Positions 1 to 6,978 of a stretch of 64,000 nucleotides of DNA are shown here, one piece after another. The DNA is from Leifsonia tongyongensis. Lineage in GTDB: Bacteria; Actinomycetota; Actinomycetes; Actinomycetales; Microbacteriaceae. Every line of letters begins with the position of its first letter. The first letter of the stretch is position 1. The notes under the pieces are model-generated. The model searched no databases and had not been told where the DNA came from. It saw only the letters and a program-made list of their open reading frames with translations. The translations under genes and the position numbers were made by a program. The stretch is from NCBI RefSeq assembly GCF_010686705.1, contig NZ_JAAGWY010000001.1:744001-808000 (forward strand), given 5' to 3'.

Positions 1-348
1 AACCTGATCGACAACGCGTTCGATGCCCTCGCCGGCACCCCGGGGCCGCGTCGCGTCGAGGTCAGTGTGGTCGAGACGGATGCGTCGCTGACGGTCACCG
101 TGACCGACAACGGTCCGGGGGTCGCAGCGGGCGAGATCCCCCAGATCTTCAGCAACGGCTACACGACGAAGCGCGGGACGCTGGAACGGCACAGCGGCCT
201 GGGGCTCTCCCTGGTCAACAACACCGTCACCAAGCTGGGCGGCACTGTCACAGTGTCGGACGGGCCGGGTGCGTCGTTCACGGTGCGGCTGCCGCGGGCA
301 TCCGCCGGCTTCGCCGCATCCGCCCTCGTAGGCGACCGGGCGCGATGA
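1..348 (+). CDS. Sensor histidine kinase, C-terminal part (CitA/DcuS type)
   Basis: The gene enters from the left edge of the window, so only the last 115 codons are seen. They form the ATP-binding (HATPase_c) domain: an N-box starting NLIDNAFDAL at the first base, a G1 box DNGPGV, and a G2 box GLGLSLVNN, ending soon after the final beta strand. The short N-box-to-G2 layout and the partner response regulator fit the CitA/DcuS/DpiB family, whose members sense C4-dicarboxylates or citrate through a periplasmic PAS domain; that sensor part lies outside the window, so the ligand cannot be told. The stop overlaps the next start as ATGA, indicating translational coupling. Confidence 0.85.
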   Translation, partial: NLIDNAFDALAGTPGPRRVEVSVVETDASLTVTVTDNGPGVAAGEIPQIFSNGYTTKRGTLERHSGLGLSLVNNTVTKLGGTVTVSDGPGASFTVRLPRASAGFAASALVGDRAR

Positions 349-1040
349 ACGGCGACGCCCTCGAGGTGCTGGTCGTCGACGACGACTACCGCGTCGCATC
401 CGTTCATGTCGCCTTCGTCGAAGGGGTCCCTGGGTTCCGGGTCGTCGGGCAGGCGCACACAGCGGCGGACGCCCTCGAACTCGCCCAGAAGCTGCACCCC
501 GACCTCGTGCTCCTCGACATCTACCTTCCCGACGGCGATGGGCTCGAGGTGGTGCGCGGGATGCTCAACACCCCGTCGCCGCCGGCTGTCATGGTGATCT
601 CGGCAGCGACCGACATGGCGACCGTGCGCCGGGCGGTGCAGCTGGGAGCGGTGCACTACATCGTCAAGCCCTTCGGATTCGCGGCACTCGCCGAGCGCCT
701 CACCGCTTTTCGCAACGCCCAGTTGCACATCACCGAATGGCCGGACGAACCGACACAGGACGACGTCAACAAGATCTTCGACCTCCTGCGGCCCTCAACA
801 CCCGCGCAGGTCAGCGCGGAGCTCCGCCACCTCGCGCCGACGCTGAAACTCGTCTACGACGCGCTCAGCAGCAGCGACGTCGCCCTGTCGGCGGCCGACA
901 TCGCGGCGAGCATCGGGATCAGCCGCGCGACGGCCCAGCGCTACCTGACGCAGCTCGAACAGGGCAACGCCGTGACCCTGGAACTGCGCTACGGCCAGAC
1001 CGGACGCCCCGAGCACCGGTACACCGTCCGGCGACGCTGA
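345..1040 (+). CDS. Response regulator, CitB/DcuR/DpiA type
   Basis: This 231-residue protein has an N-terminal receiver domain with the acidic pocket D12-D14, the phospho-acceptor D58 in LLDIYLPDGDG, and the conserved K108 in IVKPF. The C-terminal third carries a helix-turn-helix (about residues 178-205, AADIAASIGISRATAQRYL) of the kind found in CitB/DcuR regulators, rather than an OmpR or LuxR output domain. It overlaps the kinase gene by four bases and should be its phosphotransfer partner. The MFS gene 61 bases downstream on the same strand is a plausible target, but that is inference; no operator is obvious. Confidence 0.9.
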   Translation: MNGDALEVLVVDDDYRVASVHVAFVEGVPGFRVVGQAHTAADALELAQKLHPDLVLLDIYLPDGDGLEVVRGMLNTPSPPAVMVISAATDMATVRRAVQLGAVHYIVKPFGFAALAERLTAFRNAQLHITEWPDEPTQDDVNKIFDLLRPSTPAQVSAELRHLAPTLKLVYDALSSSDVALSAADIAASIGISRATAQRYLTQLEQGNAVTLELRYGQTGRPEHRYTVRRR

Positions 1041-1101
1041 CGCGCTGACACGTGACGCGGGCGTTCGCATCCCCGCACCCTGCGCCGCCGGTCACTACTC
1101 T

Positions 1102-2610
1102 GTGACCATGACCGACGACACGAGGCCGGGCGACGATCGCGCGCCCGCTGTGCCTTCATCCGCCGACGCTCTCGTCACCACGGAGAGCCCCCTCTTCATC
1201 GACTCGTCCACGGACCGCGTGATCCCCCGCGGCCGCATCGTCGCGTGGGCGCTCTGGGACTGGGGCGGCGCCGCGTTCAACGCGGTCATCACCACTTTCG
1301 TCTTCACGGTGTACCTGACCGGGAGTCTCTTCATCGACCCGGCACTCCGCACCGCCCGGGACGCCGAAACGGATGTGCACGGCCCGGCACACGCGGCCGT
1401 CACCGCCGCCGAGGCGCCCCTCTCGAGCGGGCTCGGCTGGGGGCTCGCCATCGCCGGCCTCGTCGTCGCACTGCTGGCGCCGGTGCTCGGTCAGCGCACG
1501 GACGGCTCCGGCCGCCGCAAACTCTGGCTGGGCATCAACACCGGCGTCGTCGTACTCGTGACCGCACTCATGTTCTTCGTCAAAGGCGAGCCCGGGTATT
1601 TCCTGTTCGGCGTGGCCCTGGTGGCCATCGGGACGGTCTTCTACGAGATCGCGACCGTCAACTACAACGCCATGCTGGTGCAGGTGTCGACACCGAAGAC
1701 GGTCGGCAAGGTCAGCGGGTTCGGCTGGGGCGCCGGCTACCTGGGCGGCATCGTGCTGCTGCTCATCGTGTACTTCGGTCTCGTCGTCGAAAGCTCGTCG
1801 GCCCCGGGTACCGGTGGGCTGCTGCACGTGACGGAGGCGGACGGGTTGAACATCCGCCTCATCGCACTGATCGCTGCGGCGTGGACGCTGGTGTTCTCGC
1901 TTCCGGTCCTGTTCGCCGTACCGGAGATCCCCGCCGCCCGGCGTGGAGTCACGGTGGGCTTCTTCGGGTCGTACGCGGTGCTCGTGCGCGACGTGGGCCG
2001 ACTGTGGAAGGAGAGCCGCAACACGGTGCTGTTCCTCATCGCGAGCGCGTTCTTCCGCGACGGCCTCGTCGGGGTGTTCACGTTCGGCGGGATCCTGGCG
2101 GCCGGGACGTTCGGGTTCTCGAGCGGCCAGGTCATCATCTTCGCGATCGCCGCCAACGTGGTCGCGGGCGTCAGCACCATCGTGTCGGGGCGGTTCGACG
2201 ACCGGTTCGGCGCCAAGCCGGTGATCGTCACCTCGCTGGTCGGCCTGATCATCGCCGGCCTCGGCGTCTTCTTCGCACACGACCTCGGCGCGACCGCCTT
2301 CTGGGTCGGCGGGCTCATCCTCTGCCTGTTCGTCGGGCCCGCCCAGTCGTGCAGCCGAACGTTCCTGGCACGCCTCACCCCGGCCGGCCGCGAAGGGGAG
2401 GTTTTCGGCCTGTACGCGACGACCGGGCGTGCCGTCAGCTTTCTCGCGCCGCTGCTGTTCGCGACGTTCGTGGCCGTGGGCGGGGCGCAGTTCTGGGGGA
2501 TCCTCGGCATCGTGCTGGTGCTGGCGATCGGGCTGGGGCTGCTCATCCCGGTGAAGGCGCAGGGGGCGCGGCTGGCGCGGGCTGGCGCTCGTACTGAGGA
2601 AAACCCCTGA
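1102..2610 (+). CDS. MFS transporter, UMF1 (Atg22-like) family
   Basis: This is a 502-residue membrane protein with about twelve hydrophobic segments and a hydrophilic N-terminus of about 45 residues. The start of the first segment, AWALWDWGGAAFNAVITTF, is the signature of the UMF1/Atg22-like branch of the major facilitator superfamily; fungal Atg22 exports amino acids from vacuoles, but bacterial members have no settled substrate. I place the start at GTG 1102; ATG 1108 is an alternative. The C-terminal tail is short and basic. It lies directly downstream of the two-component genes on the same strand. Its stop codon sits inside the first copy of an 18-bp direct repeat. Confidence 0.87.
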   Translation: MTMTDDTRPGDDRAPAVPSSADALVTTESPLFIDSSTDRVIPRGRIVAWALWDWGGAAFNAVITTFVFTVYLTGSLFIDPALRTARDAETDVHGPAHAAVTAAEAPLSSGLGWGLAIAGLVVALLAPVLGQRTDGSGRRKLWLGINTGVVVLVTALMFFVKGEPGYFLFGVALVAIGTVFYEIATVNYNAMLVQVSTPKTVGKVSGFGWGAGYLGGIVLLLIVYFGLVVESSSAPGTGGLLHVTEADGLNIRLIALIAAAWTLVFSLPVLFAVPEIPAARRGVTVGFFGSYAVLVRDVGRLWKESRNTVLFLIASAFFRDGLVGVFTFGGILAAGTFGFSSGQVIIFAIAANVVAGVSTIVSGRFDDRFGAKPVIVTSLVGLIIAGLGVFFAHDLGATAFWVGGLILCLFVGPAQSCSRTFLARLTPAGREGEVFGLYATTGRAVSFLAPLLFATFVAVGGAQFWGILGIVLVLAIGLGLLIPVKAQGARLARAGARTEENP

Positions 2611-2757
2611 TGGGATGCGCGACCACGGCGCGACTGCGTTCACAAAACAGGAACTCGTGGGGCGGATGTGGCGGGCGTGTTCTCGCGCCGAGCAAAACCC
2701 CTGATGGGATGGGCTGCCTCCGCTCGCCGACGCCCTGAACTCCTGTTTTGTGAACGC
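2600..2757. repeat. Nested direct and inverted repeat between convergent genes
   Basis: AAAACCCCTGATGGGATG occurs at 2600-2617 and again at 2694-2711. Around the second copy sits a perfect 17-bp inverted repeat, GCGTTCACAAAACAGGA at 2636-2652 and its complement at 2741-2757. The arms could form a long-range hairpin between the convergent MFS and reductase genes. It looks like a REP/MITE-like unit or a composite bidirectional terminator. No reading frame inside is convincing. Confidence 0.65.
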
Positions 2758-2777
2758 GCCGGACGGGCTGCGCGTGC

Positions 2778-3332
2778 TCAGCGGGCGCGGTAGCGGACGA
2801 ACACGACGCCGCGGGCGAAGCGGCGTTCGTCGACGAGCTCCAGGTCCACGCGAACGTCGTCCGGAAGGTAACGCGTTCCCCCGCCGACGATGATCGGCGT
2901 GAGGAACTGCTGGTATTCGTCGACCAGCCCGGCACGGATCGCGGCTGCAGCGAGGTGAGGCCCGCCGATGCCGAGGTCGCTGGTGGCCGCATCCTTCATC
3001 CGCTTCACCGCGTCTGCGTCGAACGCGCGCTCCACGCGCGTACGCTCCGTCACGGGACCAGCGAGCGTCGAGGAGTACACCACCTTGTCCGCCGCTCGCC
3101 AGATGTCGGCGAAATCCCGGATGACGTCAGGTTCGTCATCCGTCTCGACGGTCTCCCACCAGCCCATGACCTCGTACATGCGGCGGCCGTACAGGTAGGT
3201 GCCGATCGGGCGCTCCAGGTCGTTGACGAAGCCGTGGACCTCCTCGGCGGGCGCCGCCCAGTCGAAGCTTCCCGACGCATCCACGGTGTACCCGTCAAGC
3301 GAGGTGATTCCGGAGTAGATCAGCTTGCCCAT
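2778..3332 (-). CDS. Dihydrofolate reductase-fold protein (RibD C-terminal family)
   Basis: This 184-residue protein matches the small RibD_C/DHFR-like reductases common in actinobacteria. It begins MGKLIYSGITSLDGYTVD, the typical first strand and active-site loop. It has the central TYLYGRRMYEVM motif, corresponding to the helix and loop that bind NADPH phosphate, and a glycine-rich DLGIGGPHLAAAAIRAGLVDE segment, and ends with ARGVVFVRYR. The length is normal for the family. Members are presumed NADPH-dependent reductases, but the substrate is rarely known and is not indicated by the neighbours. It is probably a single-gene unit. Confidence 0.85.
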   Translation of the reverse strand: MGKLIYSGITSLDGYTVDASGSFDWAAPAEEVHGFVNDLERPIGTYLYGRRMYEVMGWWETVETDDEPDVIRDFADIWRAADKVVYSSTLAGPVTERTRVERAFDADAVKRMKDAATSDLGIGGPHLAAAAIRAGLVDEYQQFLTPIIVGGGTRYLPDDVRVDLELVDERRFARGVVFVRYRAR

Positions 3333-3377
3333 GCCGAGACATGGTACCCCTGCATCCGCCCCCGACTACCCGCCCGC

Positions 3378-4127
3378 CTACTCGCGCGGCCAGGCTCCGA
3401 CGAACTTGATGAACAGCTGCGCGAAGGTGTGCGCCTCCTCGGGGGTGAAGCCGGCCAGGGCATCCTCGACGGCGGAACGGCGCGCGGAACGGACATCCGC
3501 GATCTGGGAGCGTCCGGCGGCGGTGAGCTCGATGATGCTGCGGCGCGCATCCGACGGGTCGACCGTGCGCCGCACGAGGCCGGCATCGGAGGCATCCTGC
3601 ACGAGCCGGCTCGCCCGCGGCTGGTCGACGCCGATCGCCTCTCCGATCATGCTGATGGTGAGGGCGCGGCCGTCGCGTTCGGCCGCCTCGAGCGCGTCGA
3701 GCATACGGAAGCGTGCGGCCCGCCCGAGCGACCCGTCATGGCGACCGCGGTGCTCGTGACCGGCGCCGCCGAACCGGGGCCCCGGTCCGCGGGGGCCGCC
3801 GCCGTAGTGGTGTGCGATCGGCCACGGTCCGGGGCCCTGCCACTGGCCCTGTCCCGGCCATGCGCCCGGCGGCTGCCAGGGTCCGGATCCGGATGCGCCG
3901 TTCGCTCCGGGCTCGTCTGCGCCGTGCTGGTCTGCGCGGTGCTCGTCTGCGCGGTGCTCGGCCGCCCCGTGTTCTGCAGCCCCGTGTTCTGCAGCCCATT
4001 CGGCGCGCTGCTGCAGGTGCCGGCGAGCGTGGTCGCGGCGGATGACGATGAGCGCCTGCTCGATCAGCGCCACGTCTTCAGGGCGAAGCTGCGAATTCTC
4101 GTCGGATGCTTGACCACCGGATTCCAT
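3378..4127 (-). CDS. MarR-type regulator with His/Gly-rich insertion between helices 1 and 2
   Basis: The protein has 249 residues. Residues about 15-42 look like the first MarR helix (EDVALIEQALIVIRRDHARR). There follows a low-complexity stretch to about residue 130: five-residue units of the AEHGA/AEHRA type, then a Gly/Pro/Trp-rich part and HEHRGRHD. From about 133 a normal MarR winged helix returns, with ISMIGEAIGVDQPRASRLV as helix-turn-helix and DPSDARRSIIELTAAG as wing. The DNA-binding core is therefore intact. TATAGT lies seven bases before the ATG with no ribosome-binding site, suggesting a leaderless transcript. It is divergent from the next MarR-like gene across a shared palindromic region. 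The histidine-rich insert could bind metal; this is not shown. Confidence 0.8.
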   Translation of the reverse strand: MESGGQASDENSQLRPEDVALIEQALIVIRRDHARRHLQQRAEWAAEHGAAEHGAAEHRADEHRADQHGADEPGANGASGSGPWQPPGAWPGQGQWQGPGPWPIAHHYGGGPRGPGPRFGGAGHEHRGRHDGSLGRAARFRMLDALEAAERDGRALTISMIGEAIGVDQPRASRLVQDASDAGLVRRTVDPSDARRSIIELTAAGRSQIADVRSARRSAVEDALAGFTPEEAHTFAQLFIKFVGAWPRE

Positions 4128-4160
4128 GTATGTAACTATACATTTGCTTGTAACAGTACA
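4128..4160. promoter_or_regulatory. Paired TGTAACNNTACA operators between two MarR-type genes
   Basis: TGTAACTATACA (4131-4142) and TGTAACAGTACA (4149-4160) are two palindromic copies 18 bp apart, and the first lies within the larger palindrome ATGTATGTAACTATACAT. On the minus strand TATAGT is placed as a -10 box for a leaderless start at 4127. Sites overlapping both promoters fit autoregulation by one or both MarR proteins. Confidence 0.55.
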
Positions 4161-4183
4161 TGCAATAGGAAGGGGCGTTCATC

Positions 4184-5437
4184 ATGAACACCGACGACAC
4201 GTCACTGAAACCGCCGGGCTACTGGTTCGGCGTCATCGAATACCGCCTGCGCGAGAAAATGCGCGACACATTCACGGACCTCGACCTTTCGCGCGGCGAA
4301 TGGCGGATCCTCCACACGCTCGTCGACGGACCGAAATCGGTCGACGACATCGAGGCGGCCCTCCCACCCGGCGACCGCCACCGCCGCATGGGCGCCCGGG
4401 CGTCCGGCCGACCCGGACACTACGGCCCCTGGGGCTGGGGCGGCTTCGCTCCCGGATACGGCGGTGGCCGCGGATACGGACCCTGGGCCTGGGCAGGCCG
4501 CGGATACGGCCCCGGATCCTGGCCCGGATATGGGCCGGCCTTCGGACCCGGCTCCGGTCGCTGGTTCGGACGCGGGTTCGCGCCCGGGTTCACACCCGCC
4601 GAGGGCGAGGCCGGTGCGGGCGAGGCCGGTGCGGGCGAGGCCGGTGCGACAGCGAGTGCAGGCGCCGAGGCGGGGAGCGACACCCCAAGCAGTGCCGGCG
4701 CTGAAAGCAGCTCAGGTAGCGCGAGTAGCTCCGCCGCCGCAAGCGGTTCGGGCTCAGCGAGCAGCTCCGCCACAAGCTCTTCGGGCTCCGCGAGCAGTCC
4801 CGCCGCCGCAAGCAGCTCGGGCTCCGCCGAGGCCGGCCCGGATGCTCACGCCGAGCACACCGGCCACGACTGGCAGGGCCGCTACGGCTGGCACCCGGGC
4901 CACCACGGACCGGATGCTCACGCCGAGCACACAGGGCACGACTGGCAGGGCCGCTACGGCTGGCACCCGGGCCACCACGGACCGGATGCTCACCACGGGC
5001 ACGAGGGGCATGACGGGCACGAGGGGCACGACACCGAGAGCGCCGACCGACCCGAGCACGGCAACCGCCGTGAACACCGCCGCCCGCGCAGCGTGGCCGA
5101 AGTCCTGGTGGACTTCGCCGAGCGCGGCTGGGTCGTCCTCGACGACACAGGAGCAACGCTCACGGATGCGGGCCGTGCGGTACACGACGAGGCTCAGTCA
5201 CGGGTGAGGGAACTGCGCGCATCCGTCACCGAAGGAATCAGCGAAGACGACTACCGGACGATGATCGCGACACTCGAGAAGATGGCGCGCAACGTCGGCT
5301 GGAGCGAGGAGGCGAAGGAGTCGGCGGAAGAGGGGGAGGCAGGCGAGCCTGACCGGCCCGACACGAACGCATCCGCCGATGACGGCGACGCACCCGGACC
5401 GGGCGCGCCCGAGGCTGGCCCAGGACCCGCTGCCTGA
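4184..5437 (+). CDS. MarR-like protein with a very large low-complexity insertion inside its HTH
   Basis: Residues about 10-65 (GYWFGVIEYRLREKMRDTF, SRGEWRILHTLVDGPKSVDDIEAALPPGD) match MarR helices 1-3. The recognition helix and wing appear only after residue about 300 (SVAEVLVDFAERGWVVLDD, TLTDAGRAVHDEAQ), followed by the dimerisation helix. The roughly 235 residues between are a Gly/Tyr/Trp/Pro-rich block, three EAGAG units, a long Ser/Ala/Gly tract and His-rich tandem repeats of 24 residues. The C-terminus is acidic and disordered. A strong Shine-Dalgarno (AGGAAGGGG, 4167-4175) precedes ATG 4184. The insert sits between helix 3 and the recognition helix, so it should affect DNA binding. 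The total of 417 residues compares with about 150 for ordinary MarR proteins. Confidence 0.75.
   Translation: MNTDDTSLKPPGYWFGVIEYRLREKMRDTFTDLDLSRGEWRILHTLVDGPKSVDDIEAALPPGDRHRRMGARASGRPGHYGPWGWGGFAPGYGGGRGYGPWAWAGRGYGPGSWPGYGPAFGPGSGRWFGRGFAPGFTPAEGEAGAGEAGAGEAGATASAGAEAGSDTPSSAGAESSSGSASSSAAASGSGSASSSATSSSGSASSPAAASSSGSAEAGPDAHAEHTGHDWQGRYGWHPGHHGPDAHAEHTGHDWQGRYGWHPGHHGPDAHHGHEGHDGHEGHDTESADRPEHGNRREHRRPRSVAEVLVDFAERGWVVLDDTGATLTDAGRAVHDEAQSRVRELRASVTEGISEDDYRTMIATLEKMARNVGWSEEAKESAEEGEAGEPDRPDTNASADDGDAPGPGAPEAGPGPAA
4838..4993. repeat. 72-bp in-frame tandem repeat
   Basis: A 72-bp unit starts at 4838 and is repeated at 4910 with two substitutions; a third copy begins at 4982 and diverges after about 12 bases. 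It encodes the 24-residue block PDAHAEHTGHDWQGRYGWHP plus GHHG. Just upstream (about 4606-4650) is a 15-bp unit repeated three times (EAGAG). Multiples of three keep the frame, so copy number could vary without loss of the protein. Confidence 0.85.
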
Positions 5438-5451
5438 CCGGCCACTCTCGC

Positions 5452-5509
5452 CGCCCACCTGCTGAACACGCGCACACGGTGCAACCTGCGCGTGTTCACA
5501 AGGTGGGCG
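5452..5509. terminator. Two-part palindrome downstream of the MarR-like gene
   Basis: CGCCCACCT-3 nt-GAACACGCGC is mirrored by GCGCGTGTTC-3 nt-AGGTGGGCG, giving a stem of 9 plus 10 bp with a 14-base loop. It begins 14 bases after the stop at 5437. No T-run follows, so it may be a weak terminator or a relative of the hairpin-forming repeat at 2636-2757, with which it shares GTTCACAA. Confidence 0.5.
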
Positions 5510-5534
5510 CGGGCTCTCGCACGAGTTTGCTCCG

Positions 5535-5560
5535 AGCGCACTAAGTGGTACTAGTGCGCT
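5535..5560. other. Inverted repeat upstream of idi
   Basis: AGCGCACTA and TAGTGCGCT form a perfect 9-bp inverted repeat with an 8-base spacer, 68 bases before the idi start. It could be an operator or part of the preceding terminator region. Nothing else coding is seen between 5438 and 5627. Confidence 0.35.
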
Positions 5561-5627
5561 GGGAAGGAAGTAGTGCGGCGACGGCGGCTCGCACCCGCGT
5601 TTCAGGCGAATCCGCCAGAATGGGCGG

Positions 5628-6173
5628 ATGGCGGAGACGATCGAAGAGGTAGTCCTGGTCGACGAGGACGGAACCGCGATCGGCGTCGCCGACAAGGCGG
5701 CCGTGCACGGCACGGACACTCCTCTTCACCTGGCGTTCTCGTGCCACGTGTTCGACGGTGAGGGGCGCATCCTGGTCACCCGCCGGGCGCTTGCCAAGCG
5801 CACCTGGCCCGGGGTGTGGACGAACTCGTTCTGTGGACACCCGGCGCCGGGCGAGTCGACCGACCACGCTATCGCGCGCCGCGCGGCCGACGAGCTCGGC
5901 ATCACCCTGGACAACCTCACCGTCGTGCTTCCCGACTTCCGTTACCGGGCTGTGGATGCAGCCGGGGTTGTGGAGAACGAGATCTGTCCGGTGTTCACCG
6001 CGACCACGACAGACGCGATCTCCCCTTCGCCTGATGAAGTCATGGAATGGGAGTGGGTGGAGGCGCGCACGCTGATTTCGGCCGTAGAAGCCACCCCGTG
6101 GGCGTTCAGCCCGTGGTTGACCCTCCAATTGCCCCAGCTCTACGCGGGCGAAACAGAGTCGGCGCAGCTCTGA
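5628..6173 (+). CDS. idi: Isopentenyl-diphosphate delta-isomerase, type I
   Basis: The 181-residue Nudix-fold enzyme interconverts isopentenyl and dimethylallyl diphosphate for isoprenoid (carotenoid, quinone, polyprenol) synthesis in the cytoplasm. Hallmarks are HLAFSCHVFD, the catalytic cysteine C69 in NSFCGHP, the degenerate Nudix helix GESTDHAIARRAADELGI, and the EWEWVE motif supplying the second acidic residue near residue 140. Length and order match the bacterial type I enzyme. Gene context is not informative: it stands alone, facing dcd. ATG 5628 gives the usual N-terminus (EEVVLVDEDGTAIG). Confidence 0.95.
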   Translation: MAETIEEVVLVDEDGTAIGVADKAAVHGTDTPLHLAFSCHVFDGEGRILVTRRALAKRTWPGVWTNSFCGHPAPGESTDHAIARRAADELGITLDNLTVVLPDFRYRAVDAAGVVENEICPVFTATTTDAISPSPDEVMEWEWVEARTLISAVEATPWAFSPWLTLQLPQLYAGETESAQL

Positions 6174-6189
6174 AAACGGTTCATCCACC

Positions 6190-6211
6190 TGTGGACAACG
6201 TCGGTGGATAA
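6190..6211. promoter_or_regulatory. Pair of DnaA-box-like sequences
   Basis: Read on the minus strand, TTATCCACC (6203-6211) and TTGTCCACA (6190-6198) lie four bases apart in the same orientation; the second matches the actinobacterial DnaA-box consensus TTGTCCACA and the first has one mismatch. The segment can also fold as ATCCACC/GGTGGAT, so a terminator between the convergent idi and dcd genes is a competing explanation. Confidence 0.45.
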
Positions 6212-6279
6212 GATGCCGACATATTCCTTGCCCCGCATATGGGGGACAAAACCGCGACCCGCGAACCGGGCGATCACGA

Positions 6280-6885
6280 TCAGTTGCCCGGGCGACCCGC
6301 CTCGGTCGACCCGACATCGGTGCGGTGGAAGTTCAGGTACGACCGCGACGCCGTCGGGCCGCGCTGGCCCTGGTACCGCGAGCTGTACTCGCTCGACCCG
6401 TACGGCTTCTCGGCCGCCGACGACAGCCGGAAGAAACACATCTGCCCGATCTTCATCCCCGGCCACAGCTTGATCGGCAGGGTGGCGACATTGCTCAGCT
6501 CCAGCGTCACATGGCCCGAGAAACCCGGATCGATGAAACCGGCCGTCGAATGCGTGAGAAGGCCGAGCCGCCCCAGCGAGCTCTTGCCTTCGAGGCGCGC
6601 TGCCACGTCATCCGGAAGCGAGACCAGCTCGAACGTCGAGCCGAGCACGAACTCGCCGGGGTGCAGGATGAACGGCTGTTCCGGTTCGACCTCGACCAGG
6701 TGCGTCAGCTCAGGCTGATCCTCTGCCGGGTCGATGAACGGGTACTTGTGGTTGTCGAACAGGCGGAAGAACCGGTCGAGCCGCACATCGATGCTCGACG
6801 GCTGGATCATCCCCTCTTCATACGGCTCGAGGGCGATGCGGCCTGCACCGAGCTCGGCCTTGATGTCGCGATCAGAGAGAAGCAT
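6280..6885 (-). CDS. dcd: dCTP deaminase (possibly bifunctional with dUTPase activity)
   Basis: This 201-residue protein begins [12 protein letters not shown] and carries [14 protein letters not shown] and the active-site block [12 protein letters not shown] followed by [18 protein letters not shown], which contain the conserved Lys-Ser-Ser, Arg and the catalytic Glu of the trimeric dUTPase-fold deaminases. It converts dCTP to dUTP (or directly to dUMP in the bifunctional form known from mycobacteria and other actinobacteria) for thymidylate synthesis. The tail STEAGRPGN is unstructured and extends past the usual end at about residue 190. It is convergent with idi. Confidence 0.95.
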   Translation of the reverse strand: MLLSDRDIKAELGAGRIALEPYEEGMIQPSSIDVRLDRFFRLFDNHKYPFIDPAEDQPELTHLVEVEPEQPFILHPGEFVLGSTFELVSLPDDVAARLEGKSSLGRLGLLTHSTAGFIDPGFSGHVTLELSNVATLPIKLWPGMKIGQMCFFRLSSAAEKPYGSSEYSSRYQGQRGPTASRSYLNFHRTDVGSTEAGRPGN

Positions 6886-6978
6886 TTTCGTAGCCTAGTG
6901 CGCGCGCGTCACGGCGCGGATGCGGTCGCTGTGAGGTTGCCAACTTTGCGCAGAACAGGTGCCGGTCAGGAGGAGAAT

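Noticed and set aside
1156-2643. 495-codon minus-strand frame opposite the MFS gene
   Set aside because: Low-complexity, Arg/Asp/Glu/His-rich product typical of antisense frames in high-GC DNA; the plus-strand protein is a recognisable transporter.
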